Below, piece after piece: positions 29,045 through 38,829 of a stretch of 64,000 bases of DNA (position 1 is the first letter of the stretch; each line of letters begins with the position of its first letter). A model generated the notes under the pieces. That model was not told the origin of the DNA and did not search any database. It saw only the letters and a list, made by a program, of their open reading frames with translations. The translations under genes and the position numbers were made by a program. The stretch comes from Terriglobia bacterium (lineage in GTDB: Bacteria; Acidobacteriota; Terriglobia; Terriglobales; Acidobacteriaceae), in NCBI GenBank assembly GCA_032252755.1, contig JAVUPY010000090.1:1-64000 (forward strand), in the 5' to 3' direction.

Positions 29045-29086
29045 CCGTTTTATCCGTTGCTGGCGACCGAGCAGGTTCGCCAGCAG

Positions 29087-31387
29087 TTAGCAACCGCCTT
29101 GTGCGGCCAGCGCTTCCGAACGCACCGGCTTGTGTTCCATCTCGGCTGCCTCAACGACTGCAAGGGCTGCCGCGTTGACGATGTCCTCGACCTCGGCACC
29201 GCGCGCCAGCAACTGCACTGGCCGCTGCATGCCCATCAGGATCGGGCCCAGGGACCGTGTGCCGCCCAATTTCGGCAGCAGCTTGGCGGCGATGTTGGCC
29301 GACTCCAGGTCTGGGAAGATCAGCACGTTTGCACCGCCCTTCAGTGAGCTGAACGGGTAGTCTTGCTCCAACATCTCCGGTGACAGAGCAGCGTCCGCCA
29401 TAATCTCCCCATCCACTATCAGCGTTGGATCCGCTTTGTGCAGCAGGGTGACGGCCTTGCGTACCTTCTCCGCGAGTGGATGGCTCGTGCTCCCGAAAGT
29501 CGAGAATGAAAGCATTGCGACTCGCGGTACAACGTCGAAGTGCCGGGCCATTTCCGCGGTGCAAAGCGCTATTTCCACCAGGTCTTCCGCCGTGGGTTCG
29601 ATGTTGACAGTGGCGTCTGCGAGGAAATAGAGATCTCCAGCTTGGGTGATCATTCCATAACAGCCGGATACCTTATGCAGGCCTTCCCTCATCCGCACAA
29701 TCTGCAACGCTGGGCGGATGACGTCCGGGAAGTGCTGCGTCTCGCCGGAAACGAGCGCGTCGGCATCTCCCATGTGTACCATCATCGAACCGAAAACGTT
29801 GGGATTGTTGATAAGGGTAGTCGCCTCGCTCAGAGTCACGCCTCGACGCTGCCGGAGTTGGAATAGCTCGCGACTATAGGCGTCCCTCAATGACGAAGTG
29901 TTCGGGTCTACAATGCGCATTCCGCCGAGATCCAGCCCAAGTTCGGCAGCCTTCGCGTCGATAATGGAACGATTCCCGATCAGGATCGGCGACGCGATCT
30001 TTTCCTCGGAGAGGTAATGGCACGCCCGCAGGATCTTATCGTTTTCTCCCTCAGGGAATACCACCGTCTTCGGGTGATGCTGTGCCTTCTGGATCATCAT
30101 GCGCGAAACTTCATGCGCCTTGCCGAGCCTTCGTTCGAGTTGCTCACGATACTCGTTGATATCGATTGGTTCCTGTGCCACGCCCGTGCGCATTGCTGCT
30201 TCTGCAACTGCAGCGGCTTCCCAAATCAGGACGCGGGAGTCAAATGGCTTCGGAATCAGGTACTCAGGACCAAACCTCAGCGAGTCGACTCCATACGCCC
30301 GGCATACGGACTCCGGCACATCCTCTTTCGCCAGGGCCGCCAGCGCGCGAGTCGCTGCCAGCTTCATTTCTTCGTTGATGGCCGTTGCGCGGACATCGAG
30401 CGCACCGCGGAAAATGAATGGGAAGCCGAGAACATTGTTCACCTGGTTGGGATAATCGGAACGCCCAGTGGCCATGAGCAAGTCTTCGCGGCAGGCCCTG
30501 GCGGTGTCGTAATCGATTTCTGGATCTGGATTAGCCATCGCGAATACGATCGGCTTCGGTGCCATCGAGCGCACCATATCCGGCGTAACCGCTCCCTTGA
30601 CCGAGAGTCCCACGAAAACGTCCGCGCCTACCATTGCTTCTTCCAACGTGCGGAGTTTCGTATCGACGACAAAACGCTCCTTGTATGGATTCATCCCGCT
30701 CGTGCGGCCCTTGTAAACGACTCCCTTTGTATCGCACAGGATGATGTTTTCGCGCTTCACGCCAAGCCGTACGTAGTGTTCAGAACACGCAATGCCGGCG
30801 GCGCCCGCTCCATTCACGACGAGCTTGATCTTCGAAATGTCTTTTCCGGCGAGCTCTACTGCATTCAGCAGCGCTGCTCCGGAAATGATTGCGGTCCCGT
30901 GCTGGTCGTCGTGGAAGACCGGGATCTTCATCGTCTTCTTTAATGTCTCTTCGATGTAGAAGCATTCCGGAGCCTTGATGTCTTCGAGATTGATCCCGCC
31001 AAATGTCGGCTCCAGCAATTGGCAGAGCTTGATGATTTCGTCCGGATCGTGCGTGTTTACTTCGAGATCGAACACATCGACATCGGCGAATCTCTTGAAG
31101 AGGACACCCTTGCCCTCCATGACGGGTTTACCCGCAAGCGCACCAATATCCCCCAACCCGAGCACTGCGGTCCCGTTGCTGACCACGGCGACGAGATTGC
31201 CTTTCGCCGTGTATTTGAATGCATCATGTGGATTGTCGGCGATTTCGAGACACGGAACCGCCACACCCGGTGTATACGCCATGCTCAAATCATGCTGAGT
31301 CTGGCAGGGCTTCGACGGGCGAACTTCAATCTTCCCCGGACGATTCCCATGGTGATAATCAAGAGCCTGCTGTTTTATGACGGCCAT
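29087..31387 (-). CDS. maeB: NADP-dependent malic enzyme with phosphotransacetylase-like domain (MaeB type)
   Basis: A 766-residue fusion. The N-terminal malic enzyme half converts malate to pyruvate: [34 protein letters not shown] with the catalytic Lys, [13 protein letters not shown] for the metal, and [16 protein letters not shown] as the Rossmann loop (about residue 195). The C-terminal half from about 430 is a PTA_PTB domain ([16 protein letters not shown] ... [13 protein letters not shown] ... [21 protein letters not shown]), which in MaeB proteins is regulatory and senses acetyl-CoA rather than catalysing. The ATG at 31387 has CAGGAGGG before it; the longer open frame upstream overlaps the next gene's promoter and is not used. 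Confidence 0.97.
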   Translation of the reverse strand: MAVIKQQALDYHHGNRPGKIEVRPSKPCQTQHDLSMAYTPGVAVPCLEIADNPHDAFKYTAKGNLVAVVSNGTAVLGLGDIGALAGKPVMEGKGVLFKRFADVDVFDLEVNTHDPDEIIKLCQLLEPTFGGINLEDIKAPECFYIEETLKKTMKIPVFHDDQHGTAIISGAALLNAVELAGKDISKIKLVVNGAGAAGIACSEHYVRLGVKRENIILCDTKGVVYKGRTSGMNPYKERFVVDTKLRTLEEAMVGADVFVGLSVKGAVTPDMVRSMAPKPIVFAMANPDPEIDYDTARACREDLLMATGRSDYPNQVNNVLGFPFIFRGALDVRATAINEEMKLAATRALAALAKEDVPESVCRAYGVDSLRFGPEYLIPKPFDSRVLIWEAAAVAEAAMRTGVAQEPIDINEYREQLERRLGKAHEVSRMMIQKAQHHPKTVVFPEGENDKILRACHYLSEEKIASPILIGNRSIIDAKAAELGLDLGGMRIVDPNTSSLRDAYSRELFQLRQRRGVTLSEATTLINNPNVFGSMMVHMGDADALVSGETQHFPDVIRPALQIVRMREGLHKVSGCYGMITQAGDLYFLADATVNIEPTAEDLVEIALCTAEMARHFDVVPRVAMLSFSTFGSTSHPLAEKVRKAVTLLHKADPTLIVDGEIMADAALSPEMLEQDYPFSSLKGGANVLIFPDLESANIAAKLLPKLGGTRSLGPILMGMQRPVQLLARGAEVEDIVNAAALAVVEAAEMEHKPVRSEALAAQGGC

Positions 31388-31451
31388 TTGGCCCTCCTGG
31401 CATATGAATCGGCGATATGAATTTTCAAAATGGCGGTGCTGTCGCGAGGTT

Positions 31452-31646
31452 CTACCAGGCTTCCGAGTCGCTGTCGGGATCGTGCTCGGCGTTCGTGCCA
31501 ATCATCGTCCGATCCCCCCAAAGCAACTCCGCCAGAACTCCACAATGTGGGCAGTACAACTCGATCACGTGATTCGGTGTGACCTCTCTCGTCACCACGC
31601 CCTCGCTACCACATTGCAGGCAGAACTTTATCTGTACACCTCTCAT
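31452..31646 (-). CDS. Small zinc-ribbon protein
   Basis: A 64-residue protein with two cysteine knuckles, FCLQCGSEG and YCPHCGVLA, 21 residues apart, a typical CxxC...CxxC zinc ribbon. The tail [14 protein letters not shown] is acidic. The ATG at 31646 has GAAGGAG about ten bases upstream and starts right at MRGVQIKFC; longer frames upstream lack support. It lies 64 bp before maeB on the same strand, so the two may be one transcript. No function is known. Confidence 0.75.
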   Translation of the reverse strand: MRGVQIKFCLQCGSEGVVTREVTPNHVIELYCPHCGVLAELLWGDRTMIGTNAEHDPDSDSEAW

Positions 31647-31793
31647 CGCGGCTTCTCCTTCGTCCCTTGGTTCGTTAATGGCCGGACATACTTCTCCGGC
31701 TTCGTTCCTATACCTATGCACGTAAGGGACAAATCTCGCCGCGAGTCGTGTTCCTTGTTTAACAATGTCTTACCGGCAGCCGATTGATCCAGC

Positions 31794-31875
31794 GCTGCAC
31801 TTTGCAGCACTGTCGGCAAGCCGCACCACTGCAAATTGCAGCACCCGACAAAATAAGGCGACCGTCCGCTGCAGC
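31794..31875 (+). promoter_or_regulatory. Three TGCAGC palindromes upstream of the NtrC-type regulator
   Basis: GCTGCA-CTT-TGCAGC (31794-31808), CTGCAA-A-TTGCAG (31829-31841) and GCTGCAGC (31868-31875) stand in the 385-bp gap (31647-32031) before the regulator gene, about 35 bp apart. They look like repeated binding sites for one dimeric protein, perhaps the regulator itself. No gene is supported in this gap. Confidence 0.5.
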
Positions 31876-32031
31876 ACCTCAATCTAGTAGACAGTCACAT
31901 CACCCATGGTGCTGTTATCTGGCACACGTACGCACGTGATAGGGGTCACTGCACAGACGGACGGGCGGATTCATGTTTAATGAGTGGCTGTCTCTTCCCA
32001 AGTCTCGGTCCGACTTGCAGATTCGAGCCGT

Positions 32032-33408
32032 ATGCCGTATACGGTCCTGATCGTTGATGACGAAGAGCTTATCCTGCGCACCATCTCCAATGGCCTGCGC
32101 CAGGAGGGCTTCGAAGTCCTCACTGCTGCATCCGGCGAGGACGCCGTTCAACTCTTCACCCAACATAACCCCGACATCGCACTCGTAGACGTCATCCTTC
32201 CGGGAATGAATGGCATAGAACTCCTGCGCGAGATCAAGGGGGCAAACTCGGCAGCGGTCGTCATCATGATGAGCGCGCATCCCGTGATCGATCAGGCCGT
32301 CGAGGCCATGGAACTTGGCGCCTTCCATTACCTCGGAAAACCATTTCGGATGGCAGATCTCCTCGGCACTATAAAACGGGCGACGGAAGTACTCGCGCTG
32401 CGGGTCCGCGTAAATGAGACCGTCGAGACCGCGAAGGGTGCTTACAATTTTGGACGAATTTCGACCCAAAACGGCGACACCAGCGAGACGCTGGAACGGG
32501 CGCGCAAAGCCGCCGACTCAGACCACACCACCATCCTGATCCAGGGCGAAAGCGGAACCGGCAAAGGCGTCCTCGCACGCGCCATCCACTATGCCAGTCC
32601 GCGCGCCTCAATGCCGCTGCTGGAACTGAATTGCGCGACCTTGCCGGACACGCTGTTGGAAAGCGAATTGTTTGGCTTTGAGGCTGGCGCCTTCACCGAC
32701 GCTCGTCACCGCAAGAAAGGCCTGCTCGAGCGCGCGCATGGTGGCACGGTTTTTCTTGACGAGATCGGAAACATGTCCCCGAGCGTGCAGGCGAAAGTTT
32801 TGCAGGTACTGGAAGACGGCACATTCTGGCGCCTGGGCGGGACACAATCCATTAACGTCGACGTGCGCCTGATCGCCGCAACCAATGTGAACCTGAAGGA
32901 AGCCATCAGCGCCGGGCAGTTCCGGGAAGATCTCTTCTACAGGCTGAACGTGGTCCCGCTCTCGATTCCTCCGCTGCGCCGCCGCAAAGAAGACATTCTG
33001 TCGCTCGCACTGGAGATGATGGAGCACTTCAACCGCGAGTTGGGCAAGAAATTCACGGGATTCACCCCTGCCGCCGCCCATCTTCTTCGCCAGTATCCGT
33101 GGCCCGGAAACATCCGTGAGTTGAAGAATGCCATTGAACACAGCATGATCCTCTCAACCGAAGGCGTTCTGGACGCCGACGACCTTCCGGAAGAGATTCG
33201 TGCGACGGCCTCTCCTGTGGACGTCATGATCGCGCAATCCAGTGCGCTCCCGCCGGACCTCAGCAAGTTCGTCACACTACGCGAACTCGAGGACGACTAC
33301 ATCGAACAGGTTCTCGCCGCAACCGGCAACAACAAGAGCCTCACCGCCAGGATCCTCGGCATCCATCCCACATCCCTGCTCAGGCGCTTCAAGAAAAAAG
33401 AATCGTAG
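32032..33408 (+). CDS. NtrC-family sigma-54-dependent response regulator
   Basis: A 458-residue regulator. The receiver domain (1-120) has the phosphorylated D53 in ALVDVILPG, the acidic pair near residue 10 and K103 in GKPF. The AAA+ domain has Walker A GESGTGKG (172-179), Walker B GGTVFLDEIG (about 238-247), and the sigma-54 contact loop AGAFTDAR at 218-225, where the usual GAFTGA is GAFTDA, a variant known in active members. The C-terminus (LRELEDDYIEQVLAATGNNKSLTARILGIHPTSLLRRFK) is a Fis-type HTH. The ATG at 32032 starts at the domain; a GTG at 31984 is an alternative. No histidine kinase is adjacent. Three palindromes upstream may be its own sites. Confidence 0.93.
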   Translation: MPYTVLIVDDEELILRTISNGLRQEGFEVLTAASGEDAVQLFTQHNPDIALVDVILPGMNGIELLREIKGANSAAVVIMMSAHPVIDQAVEAMELGAFHYLGKPFRMADLLGTIKRATEVLALRVRVNETVETAKGAYNFGRISTQNGDTSETLERARKAADSDHTTILIQGESGTGKGVLARAIHYASPRASMPLLELNCATLPDTLLESELFGFEAGAFTDARHRKKGLLERAHGGTVFLDEIGNMSPSVQAKVLQVLEDGTFWRLGGTQSINVDVRLIAATNVNLKEAISAGQFREDLFYRLNVVPLSIPPLRRRKEDILSLALEMMEHFNRELGKKFTGFTPAAAHLLRQYPWPGNIRELKNAIEHSMILSTEGVLDADDLPEEIRATASPVDVMIAQSSALPPDLSKFVTLRELEDDYIEQVLAATGNNKSLTARILGIHPTSLLRRFKKKES

Positions 33409-33434
33409 ATCAGAAAAGAATTGGGATTGGTGCG

Positions 33435-33464
33435 CCACATCTGCGCATTTTCGCAGATGTGGGT
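33435..33464. repeat. ACCCACATCTGC palindrome, intergenic copy 2
   Basis: CCACATCTGCG (33435-33445) and CGCAGATGTGG (33452-33462) with a 6-base loop, followed by GT. It stands between the converging ends of the regulator and ada genes and could end both transcripts. Confidence 0.85.
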
Positions 33465-33483
33465 CTGTTGAATTCGGTAGTCG

Positions 33484-34533
33484 TTACTCGGTGCTCTCTG
33501 CTTTTGTTCTTTCTGCTTCCAGCAGCTCCCTTTTTCTTTCCGCACCCCATCTATATCCCGAGAGATTCCCGTCTCCGCGAACCACGCGATGACACGGTAC
33601 GAGCATGGCGACGTGGTTGGTTGCGCACGCGCGCGCCACAGCGCGACTCGCCGTGGGACGCCCCAATGCCTCCGCAACCTCCGCATAACTCCGAGTCGTT
33701 CCGGCAGGAATCTTGCGAAGCTCCTGCCAAACCCGTTGCTGGAACAACGTTCCACGAAGATCGATCGGAAGTGAAACGCGCAACGGGCTCCCCGACGCCA
33801 GTCCACGGATGGCCTCGGTAATTTCCTTCGGGGGTCGGTCCTCGCGGACCAGCATCGCGCGGGGGAATTCCGCTGCAAGCGCTGTCTCGGGCTTACTTCC
33901 ATCCAGGAACTGTACGCAGCAGATCCCCTTCTCGGTTGAAGCGACGACGACCTCTCCCAATTCGGTATTTACCATCGAATAGTTAATCGTCAGGCCTTCG
34001 GCTCCGGCGGCATATTGGCGCGGGGCCATGCCCAGTCTGGGTTGCGCCTGTTCATATAGCCGACTGGTTGAGCTATAACCTGCATCCATCATCGCTCTCG
34101 TCACATTGGCTCCCTTCTTCAAGCCGCTCTTTAATGTTCCAAGACGGCAGCTCTCGACGAACTGCCGGGGCGAAATGCCCAATTCGGACTTGAATCGGCG
34201 ATGCAGTGCAAATGGACTCACGCCCACAGCTTTCGCGACCCGCGCAAGATCCAGCTTGGCATCCAGGTGCTCGCGAATGTATTCCGAGGCACGATGAACA
34301 AGACCCTGTTCGCGGGGTTGATCGGGACGGCACTTGCGGCAAGCGCGTAGTCCCGCCCTTTTAGCATCTTCCCCGCTCGCGAAGAACCGAACGTTCTCTC
34401 GAAGCGGTTGGCGCGAACTGCACGATGGTCGGCAATAGACTCCGGTCGTCAGTACGCCATAGACAAAGCTGCCGTCGCTGCGCTTGTCGCGTTCCTGCAC
34501 GGCCTTCCAGCGAGTTTCTTCTCTCTGCATCAT
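33484..34533 (-). CDS. ada: Bifunctional DNA-repair methyltransferase/regulator Ada
   Basis: A 349-residue Ada protein with all three parts. The N-terminal zinc domain uses C34, C38, C65 and C68 (GVYCRPSCSSR ... RACRKCRPD), where C34 would take a methyl group from phosphotriesters and turn Ada into an activator. An AraC-type HTH follows at about 80-165 (LARVAKAVGVSPFALHRRFKSE). The C-terminal O6-methylguanine methyltransferase has its acceptor C314 in VPCHRVVRGDGNLSGYRWG. Residues are all intact. No alkA or alkB is adjacent. It is convergent with the NtrC-type gene, with a palindromic repeat between them. Confidence 0.95.
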   Translation of the reverse strand: MMQREETRWKAVQERDKRSDGSFVYGVLTTGVYCRPSCSSRQPLRENVRFFASGEDAKRAGLRACRKCRPDQPREQGLVHRASEYIREHLDAKLDLARVAKAVGVSPFALHRRFKSELGISPRQFVESCRLGTLKSGLKKGANVTRAMMDAGYSSTSRLYEQAQPRLGMAPRQYAAGAEGLTINYSMVNTELGEVVVASTEKGICCVQFLDGSKPETALAAEFPRAMLVREDRPPKEITEAIRGLASGSPLRVSLPIDLRGTLFQQRVWQELRKIPAGTTRSYAEVAEALGRPTASRAVARACATNHVAMLVPCHRVVRGDGNLSGYRWGAERKRELLEAERTKAESTE

Positions 34534-34716
34534 GAGGCAACGATAATCGAAGCCAGTTTACGGCGATATCCGAAGCTTGCGGGTAATTCCAAAAGATTAA
34601 AGATCGCCGCTCGGGACACTACGAAAACAACCGGACCTGAGGCAGTGGCGCCTCACGCTGGGCGACATCTTTAACTTAGCAGATGTAGCGCTCCCGCCGG
34701 GATTAGCGCTGAGCAG

Positions 34717-36009
34717 TTACTTTGTCCCGGCTGCGGCGGTAGTTGTAGCAACTTGGGGGTGCTGCGCAGGAGGTTGTGCAGCTTCCAGAAGCGGCATCCA
34801 CTTGTCGCGCACTTCTTTGAACTCTGGCAAGTCCTTCTTCGCGACCGGGAAGGCCGGCGGCAGGTGCATGCGCTCGAAGTTCACGAATTTTCCGTAGCGA
34901 CGAAGGCGGAAATCGAGGTGGGGCCCCGTAGCGAGTCCGGTCGCTCCGACCAACCCGATTCGCTGTCCCTGGCGCACTTTCTGCCCCGCACGAACTAGCC
35001 TCCGCGACAGGTGCATGTAGTAGCTGACGTAACCGTTCGCGTGACGGATCTCGACGTAGTTTCCGCCGCCTCCCTGGTACGTCGAAGCTATGATGCTGCC
35101 GCTCGCGACCGCCTGCACCGGCGTTCCCACCGGCGCCGCGTAATCGGTCCCAAGGTGGGGTCGATAAATCTTCAAGATGGGATGATACCGGCTATAGCTA
35201 AAGTGGGAACTGACACGCGCCGCGAACTTCAGAGGTGACCGCAGAAACGCCTTCTGCAACGACTGGCCAGTATCGGAATAATACCCAGGCTCGCCATTGG
35301 GATCGTGGAACAGTACCGCCCGGTACCTATGTCCCGCATTGTCATATTCCGCCATCAGAATGCGGCCGTACGCAGAAGGCTTCCCATTCTGATATTCCCG
35401 GCGCTCCAGCACGACCCGAAATGTATCTCCCGGCCGCGGGTCGGTGTAGAAATCCAGGTCGTACGTAAAAATCTCGGCCAGCCGCACCGCCAGTTCCGGT
35501 TGCTCACCGATCTCCGCGATGCTCTCAAACAGCGAAGAGTCCAATCTCCCGGCGATTGCCTCGACCTTCGTAGTGCTCGGCAATTCGTTCAGTTCGGCCT
35601 TGTACGTCCCATCAATCTCGCGCGAAATCGACAGTTCGTGGTCGCGGTCAACCTCGCAAATCATCGACTCCACATCGCCCTTGGGCGAGCGCGTTACCGT
35701 GATGCGATTGCCCTCGCGTAACCGCCGGAAATTGAATACCGGTTTGGCCGCCTGAATGATTGCGCCTACGTCGCTGTCGGAAAGATCGAGCCCGCGGAGA
35801 AGTTCGTCAAAGCTGCTTCCGCTCGTGACGACCAGGTCGGATGTAACTTCGCGCTCGACAGCCGCTTGCGGCATGGTCTGAGCCGCAATTTGCGCTTGCT
35901 CGGAAAATTTACGGTCCGCCGAATGCCGTAGGTAAAATGACGCGCCCAGTGCGAGAAAAGCCACGGCCACTACGATCAGTGTCAACACCGAGGGCAGACG
36001 TAGCTTCAT
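34717..36009 (-). CDS. M23 family cell-wall metallopeptidase
   Basis: A 430-residue envelope protein of the MepM/ShyA type. An N-terminal membrane helix (LTLIVVAVAFLALGASFYL) anchors it. A LysM/OapA-like region follows (about 55-130: LLRGLDLSDSDVGAIIQAAKPVFNFRRLREGNRITV), and the LytM domain near the C-terminus has RPHLGTDYAAPVGTPV, VSYYMHLSRRL and TGPHLDFRL, the four zinc and catalytic histidine/aspartate motifs intact, so it should cut peptidoglycan cross-links. The tail is Ala/Gln/Thr-rich. It is divergent from the GT39 gene with 164 bp between starts. Confidence 0.94.
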   Translation of the reverse strand: MKLRLPSVLTLIVVAVAFLALGASFYLRHSADRKFSEQAQIAAQTMPQAAVEREVTSDLVVTSGSSFDELLRGLDLSDSDVGAIIQAAKPVFNFRRLREGNRITVTRSPKGDVESMICEVDRDHELSISREIDGTYKAELNELPSTTKVEAIAGRLDSSLFESIAEIGEQPELAVRLAEIFTYDLDFYTDPRPGDTFRVVLERREYQNGKPSAYGRILMAEYDNAGHRYRAVLFHDPNGEPGYYSDTGQSLQKAFLRSPLKFAARVSSHFSYSRYHPILKIYRPHLGTDYAAPVGTPVQAVASGSIIASTYQGGGGNYVEIRHANGYVSYYMHLSRRLVRAGQKVRQGQRIGLVGATGLATGPHLDFRLRRYGKFVNFERMHLPPAFPVAKKDLPEFKEVRDKWMPLLEAAQPPAQHPQVATTTAAAGTK

Positions 36010-36173
36010 TCGGACTCCAAATCCACATTAGCCGACACGTTCGTGGCCTGCTCTGAAGTTAACGGCTCTGCTCTTTCAACGTCAATACAGTGTTCAGGGT
36101 ACGCGTGCCGAAACCGTTTAAACTCTTCAACATTTGCCTTGGAACCTTTTGGCGGAGAATTCGTACTACGATC

Positions 36174-37742
36174 ATGGCCAGCGTCTCCGAACCTGTAGTT
36201 CTCACAAAATCGGATACTACTTCTCCCTTCACCAGTGGAACCGCCATCATCCTCTACGTCGCGCTCGTTCGAATTATCCTGTATTTGATTGCCGGGCCCA
36301 ACTATGGCTATTTCCGTGATGAACTCTATTACCTCGCTTGCGGTGAGCACCCTGCCTGGGGTTACGTCGATCAGCCGCCGTTGATCGCCTGGACCGTGTG
36401 GCTGCTCCGGCACTCCATTGGAACTTCACTGTGGGCGCTCAGATTGCTCCCGGCACTATCCGGCACTGCTACTGTAATTCTCTCTGGTCTCTTGGCTCGA
36501 GAACTCGGCGGGCGACGTTGGGCCATGTTCCTGGCCTCTCTTGCGACGCTCATGGCGCCGATCCTGCTCGGTCTGACTCATCTGTTCACGATGAACGCGT
36601 TTGATCCCCTGCTCTGGACAGCAATCGCCTGCGTGGTCGTCCGAATCGTGAAGACGGGCGAGCAGCGTCTTTGGGTCGCAGCAGGCGTTCTTCTCGGGAT
36701 TACGATCTTGAACAAGTACGGGATCGTATTCTGGGTTTCGGGATTATTGGTCGGCATCGTCCTCACCCCACTTCGAAAGTCTCTATTGAGCGCCTGGTTT
36801 TGGCTTGGCGGCGCAATCGCGGCCCTGATGGTGCTGCCCAACTTCCTCTGGCAATGGCGTCATCAGTTCCCCTTTCTGCAATTGATGCACAATATCCGCG
36901 AGCATCATCGCGACATCAACCTCCCACCTCTTGCCTTCCTCAAAGCACAGTCGGAGATGCTTGGCTACGTCGCCGCCGTCCTCGTTGTTCTTGGCGTGCT
37001 GTTCTTTTTCGTCAAGCAAGGACGTCCGTATCGCGTATTGGGATTCGCTTATCTTGTCTTCCTGGCAGAAATGATGGTTCTGCACGGCAAAATGTATTAC
37101 CTCGCGCCAGTCTATCCAATCATGTTTGCCGCCGGCGCTGTCGCAATTGAAGCCTGGACAAGGAATAACAAATGGGCTTGGACGAAACCTCTTCTGGCAG
37201 CTGGAATCGCAGTGGTGAGCGGTATATTCGCCCCCACGGTTCTGCCCATTCTGCCTGTTCCCGTCTTCCTCGCATATGAGCATAAGCTGGGAATCCGGCA
37301 GCAGAAATTCGAGAATCAGCCGCAGGGCGTATTACCGCAGATTTACGCTGATATGTTTGGCTGGGAGGAAATTGCTCAGCGCGTAGCCGCCTACTATCAC
37401 ACTCTCTCCCCAGAGGAGCAGCGCAAGACCGCCATCTTCGCCAACAACTACGGCGACGCCAGCGCAATTGATTTCTTTGGCCCCAAGTACGGCCTTCCCA
37501 AGGCCATCGGCAATCACCAGAACTACTGGATCTGGGGTCCACGCAACTACACGGGGGAAAGCATCATCGTCTTGGGCGACGATGACGAGCGCAACATGCA
37601 AACGAAATGCACGAGCTACTCCATCGTGGGCAATACCAAGGATCCACTTTCGCGACCGGATGAATGGCTTCCGATTTATCACTGCCGCGGATTCAAATGG
37701 AACCTGCAGAAGATTTGGCCGAGCATGAAACACTGGGACTAG
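36174..37742 (+). CDS. GT39-type glycosyltransferase (ArnT/PMT-like)
   Basis: A 522-residue polytopic membrane enzyme of the dolichyl-phosphate-mannose mannosyltransferase/ArnT class. The first periplasmic loop GYFRDELYYLACGEHPAWGYVDQPPLIAW has the acidic DE motif and the QPPL signature. About ten to eleven hydrophobic helices follow, and the soluble C-terminal domain (about 390-522) carries the YGDASAIDFFGPKYGLPKAIGNHQNYW block common in bacterial GT39 proteins. The lipid-linked sugar donor and acceptor are unknown. The ATG at 36174 begins ahead of the first helix. A palindromic repeat follows its stop. Confidence 0.9.
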   Translation: MASVSEPVVLTKSDTTSPFTSGTAIILYVALVRIILYLIAGPNYGYFRDELYYLACGEHPAWGYVDQPPLIAWTVWLLRHSIGTSLWALRLLPALSGTATVILSGLLARELGGRRWAMFLASLATLMAPILLGLTHLFTMNAFDPLLWTAIACVVVRIVKTGEQRLWVAAGVLLGITILNKYGIVFWVSGLLVGIVLTPLRKSLLSAWFWLGGAIAALMVLPNFLWQWRHQFPFLQLMHNIREHHRDINLPPLAFLKAQSEMLGYVAAVLVVLGVLFFFVKQGRPYRVLGFAYLVFLAEMMVLHGKMYYLAPVYPIMFAAGAVAIEAWTRNNKWAWTKPLLAAGIAVVSGIFAPTVLPILPVPVFLAYEHKLGIRQQKFENQPQGVLPQIYADMFGWEEIAQRVAAYYHTLSPEEQRKTAIFANNYGDASAIDFFGPKYGLPKAIGNHQNYWIWGPRNYTGESIIVLGDDDERNMQTKCTSYSIVGNTKDPLSRPDEWLPIYHCRGFKWNLQKIWPSMKHWD

Positions 37743-37753
37743 GCAGAATGGAA

Positions 37754-37783
37754 ACCCACATCTGCCTTGACGCAGATGTGGGT
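37754..37783. repeat. ACCCACATCTGC palindrome, intergenic copy 3 (perfect)
   Basis: ACCCACATCTGC (37754-37765), loop CTTGAC, GCAGATGTGGGT (37772-37783): 12 perfect pairs. It is the best copy of the family and stands between converging genes (GT39 and carbonic anhydrase). Confidence 0.9.
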
Positions 37784-37833
37784 ACGCCCGAGTAGTCTAC
37801 GAGCCAACTGGGATGCGTCTCCCGCACACGAAC

Positions 37834-38415
37834 TTACGCAGCCTTCCCCAGGCTCGCAGCCTGCGGCACCTCAATCAGTTTTCCGCTCTTAACGTCATAG
37901 ATATAGCCGTAAATGCTGATGCTCGCAGGAATCAGCGGATGTTCACGAATCCGCTGCACGTCGTCGCGAACGCTCTGCTCCTGATTCGAGATCGGGAGCC
38001 ACTCAATGAATTCGCCTTCGCGTGATCCCGGCCCGCTGCCTACGTCTGTAAAACCGTGCTCCGTGAGTTTGGCCGTCTCCAGGCTGTTCGCCAGCAATTG
38101 CCGTATCTTCTCATTCGTGAAGAACAGCATCCCGCATTCCGTGTGGTGAACCACGAACCATTCGCGTGTGCCTAGCAGTTTGTAGCTGATCACGATTGAT
38201 CGAATCGCATCATCGCTGGCGCGCCCTCCTGCATTGCGCACCACGTGTGCGTCGCCTTCCGCCAAACCGGCAAATTTCGCCGGATCGAGCCGGGCGTCCA
38301 TGCAAGTGAGAATTCCAAAATGCCGCGCCGGGGGAATTGCAAGTTTGCCCTTGTCCCCAAACTCCGCACTGTACTTCTGGTTAGCTGCGATTACTTGCTC
38401 AAGAATCTTGCTCAT
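37834..38415 (-). CDS. Beta-class carbonic anhydrase
   Basis: A 193-residue beta-carbonic anhydrase. Zinc ligands are C38, H91 and C94 ([11 protein letters not shown] and [10 protein letters not shown]), and the D40-R42 dyad needed for catalysis is present. [20 protein letters not shown] is the family's helix. It interconverts CO2 and bicarbonate; carA, which uses bicarbonate, is far away in this window. The ATG at 38415 has AAAGGAG at the right spacing, so I use it over an upstream in-frame start. Downstream it converges with the GT39 gene. Confidence 0.95.
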   Translation of the reverse strand: MSKILEQVIAANQKYSAEFGDKGKLAIPPARHFGILTCMDARLDPAKFAGLAEGDAHVVRNAGGRASDDAIRSIVISYKLLGTREWFVVHHTECGMLFFTNEKIRQLLANSLETAKLTEHGFTDVGSGPGSREGEFIEWLPISNQEQSVRDDVQRIREHPLIPASISIYGYIYDVKSGKLIEVPQAASLGKAA

Positions 38416-38441
38416 GCTGAATCTCCTTTGACCAAAAGAAA

Positions 38442-38474
38442 AACCCACCCGCCAGCGTCTCCGGCGAGTGGGTT
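38442..38474 (-). terminator. Intrinsic terminator after the 38.5 kb small gene
   Basis: AACCCACCCGCC pairs with GGCGAGTGGGTT (one mismatch) around a 9-base loop; on the minus strand a T/C-rich run follows toward the carbonic anhydrase gene. Confidence 0.75.
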
Positions 38475-38514
38475 ATTGGGAAATCGCGATTGCTAAATAG
38501 CTACTTCACGACCC

Positions 38515-38769
38515 TCACGCCAGAGCGGATTTGCCCGCAACAAGTGCAGACAGTAATCCGACAGCTCTGGCAGCAAGGTGACATGCGATGTAATCCGGCA
38601 CAGGCCGGAATGCCGATTGGATGAGCACCACACCTTCCGGATTCACAGAAATGTTGTTGAGGGTGGCCCGCACAGATGACTCGAGCACGTGTCCCGCAAA
38701 GTGCGCCAAACCCCACAGTGAACTCCAGTCATTCGACTCGAACTTCGCCGGCTTGATTGTCAACCCCAT
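38515..38769 (-). CDS. Hypothetical protein (84 aa)
   Basis: A short frame starting MGLTIKPAKFESNDWSSLWG and ending LLSALVAGKSALA. The middle (FAGHVLESSVRATLNNIS, then NPEGVVLIQSAFRPVPDYI) could be an amphipathic helix and strands, and the last 20 residues are a hydrophobic helix. There is no good Shine-Dalgarno. Support comes from its position: an inverted repeat lies 28 bp before the start and a terminator follows. I do not recognise the family, and it may be a false gene; a second frame (38501-38716) on the same strand looks worse. Confidence 0.4.
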   Translation of the reverse strand: MGLTIKPAKFESNDWSSLWGLAHFAGHVLESSVRATLNNISVNPEGVVLIQSAFRPVPDYIACHLAARAVGLLSALVAGKSALA

Positions 38770-38796
38770 ATTCTCAGAGTTAAGCCATTAAGAGTC

Positions 38797-38829
38797 ATAG
38801 ATTTACCGGGAAAATTTCCGTAAATCTAT
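38797..38829. promoter_or_regulatory. 33-bp inverted repeat upstream of the 84-aa gene
   Basis: ATAGATTTAC (38797-38806) pairs with GTAAATCTAT (38820-38829), and the centre GGAAAATTTCC is itself almost palindromic. It could be an operator for the minus-strand gene starting at 38769 or a hairpin; no known protein site is recognised. Confidence 0.5.

Noticed and set aside
31918-31936. TGGCAC...CGCA as a sigma-54 promoter before the NtrC-type gene
   Set aside because: The GG to GC spacing is one base short of the strict -24/-12 requirement.
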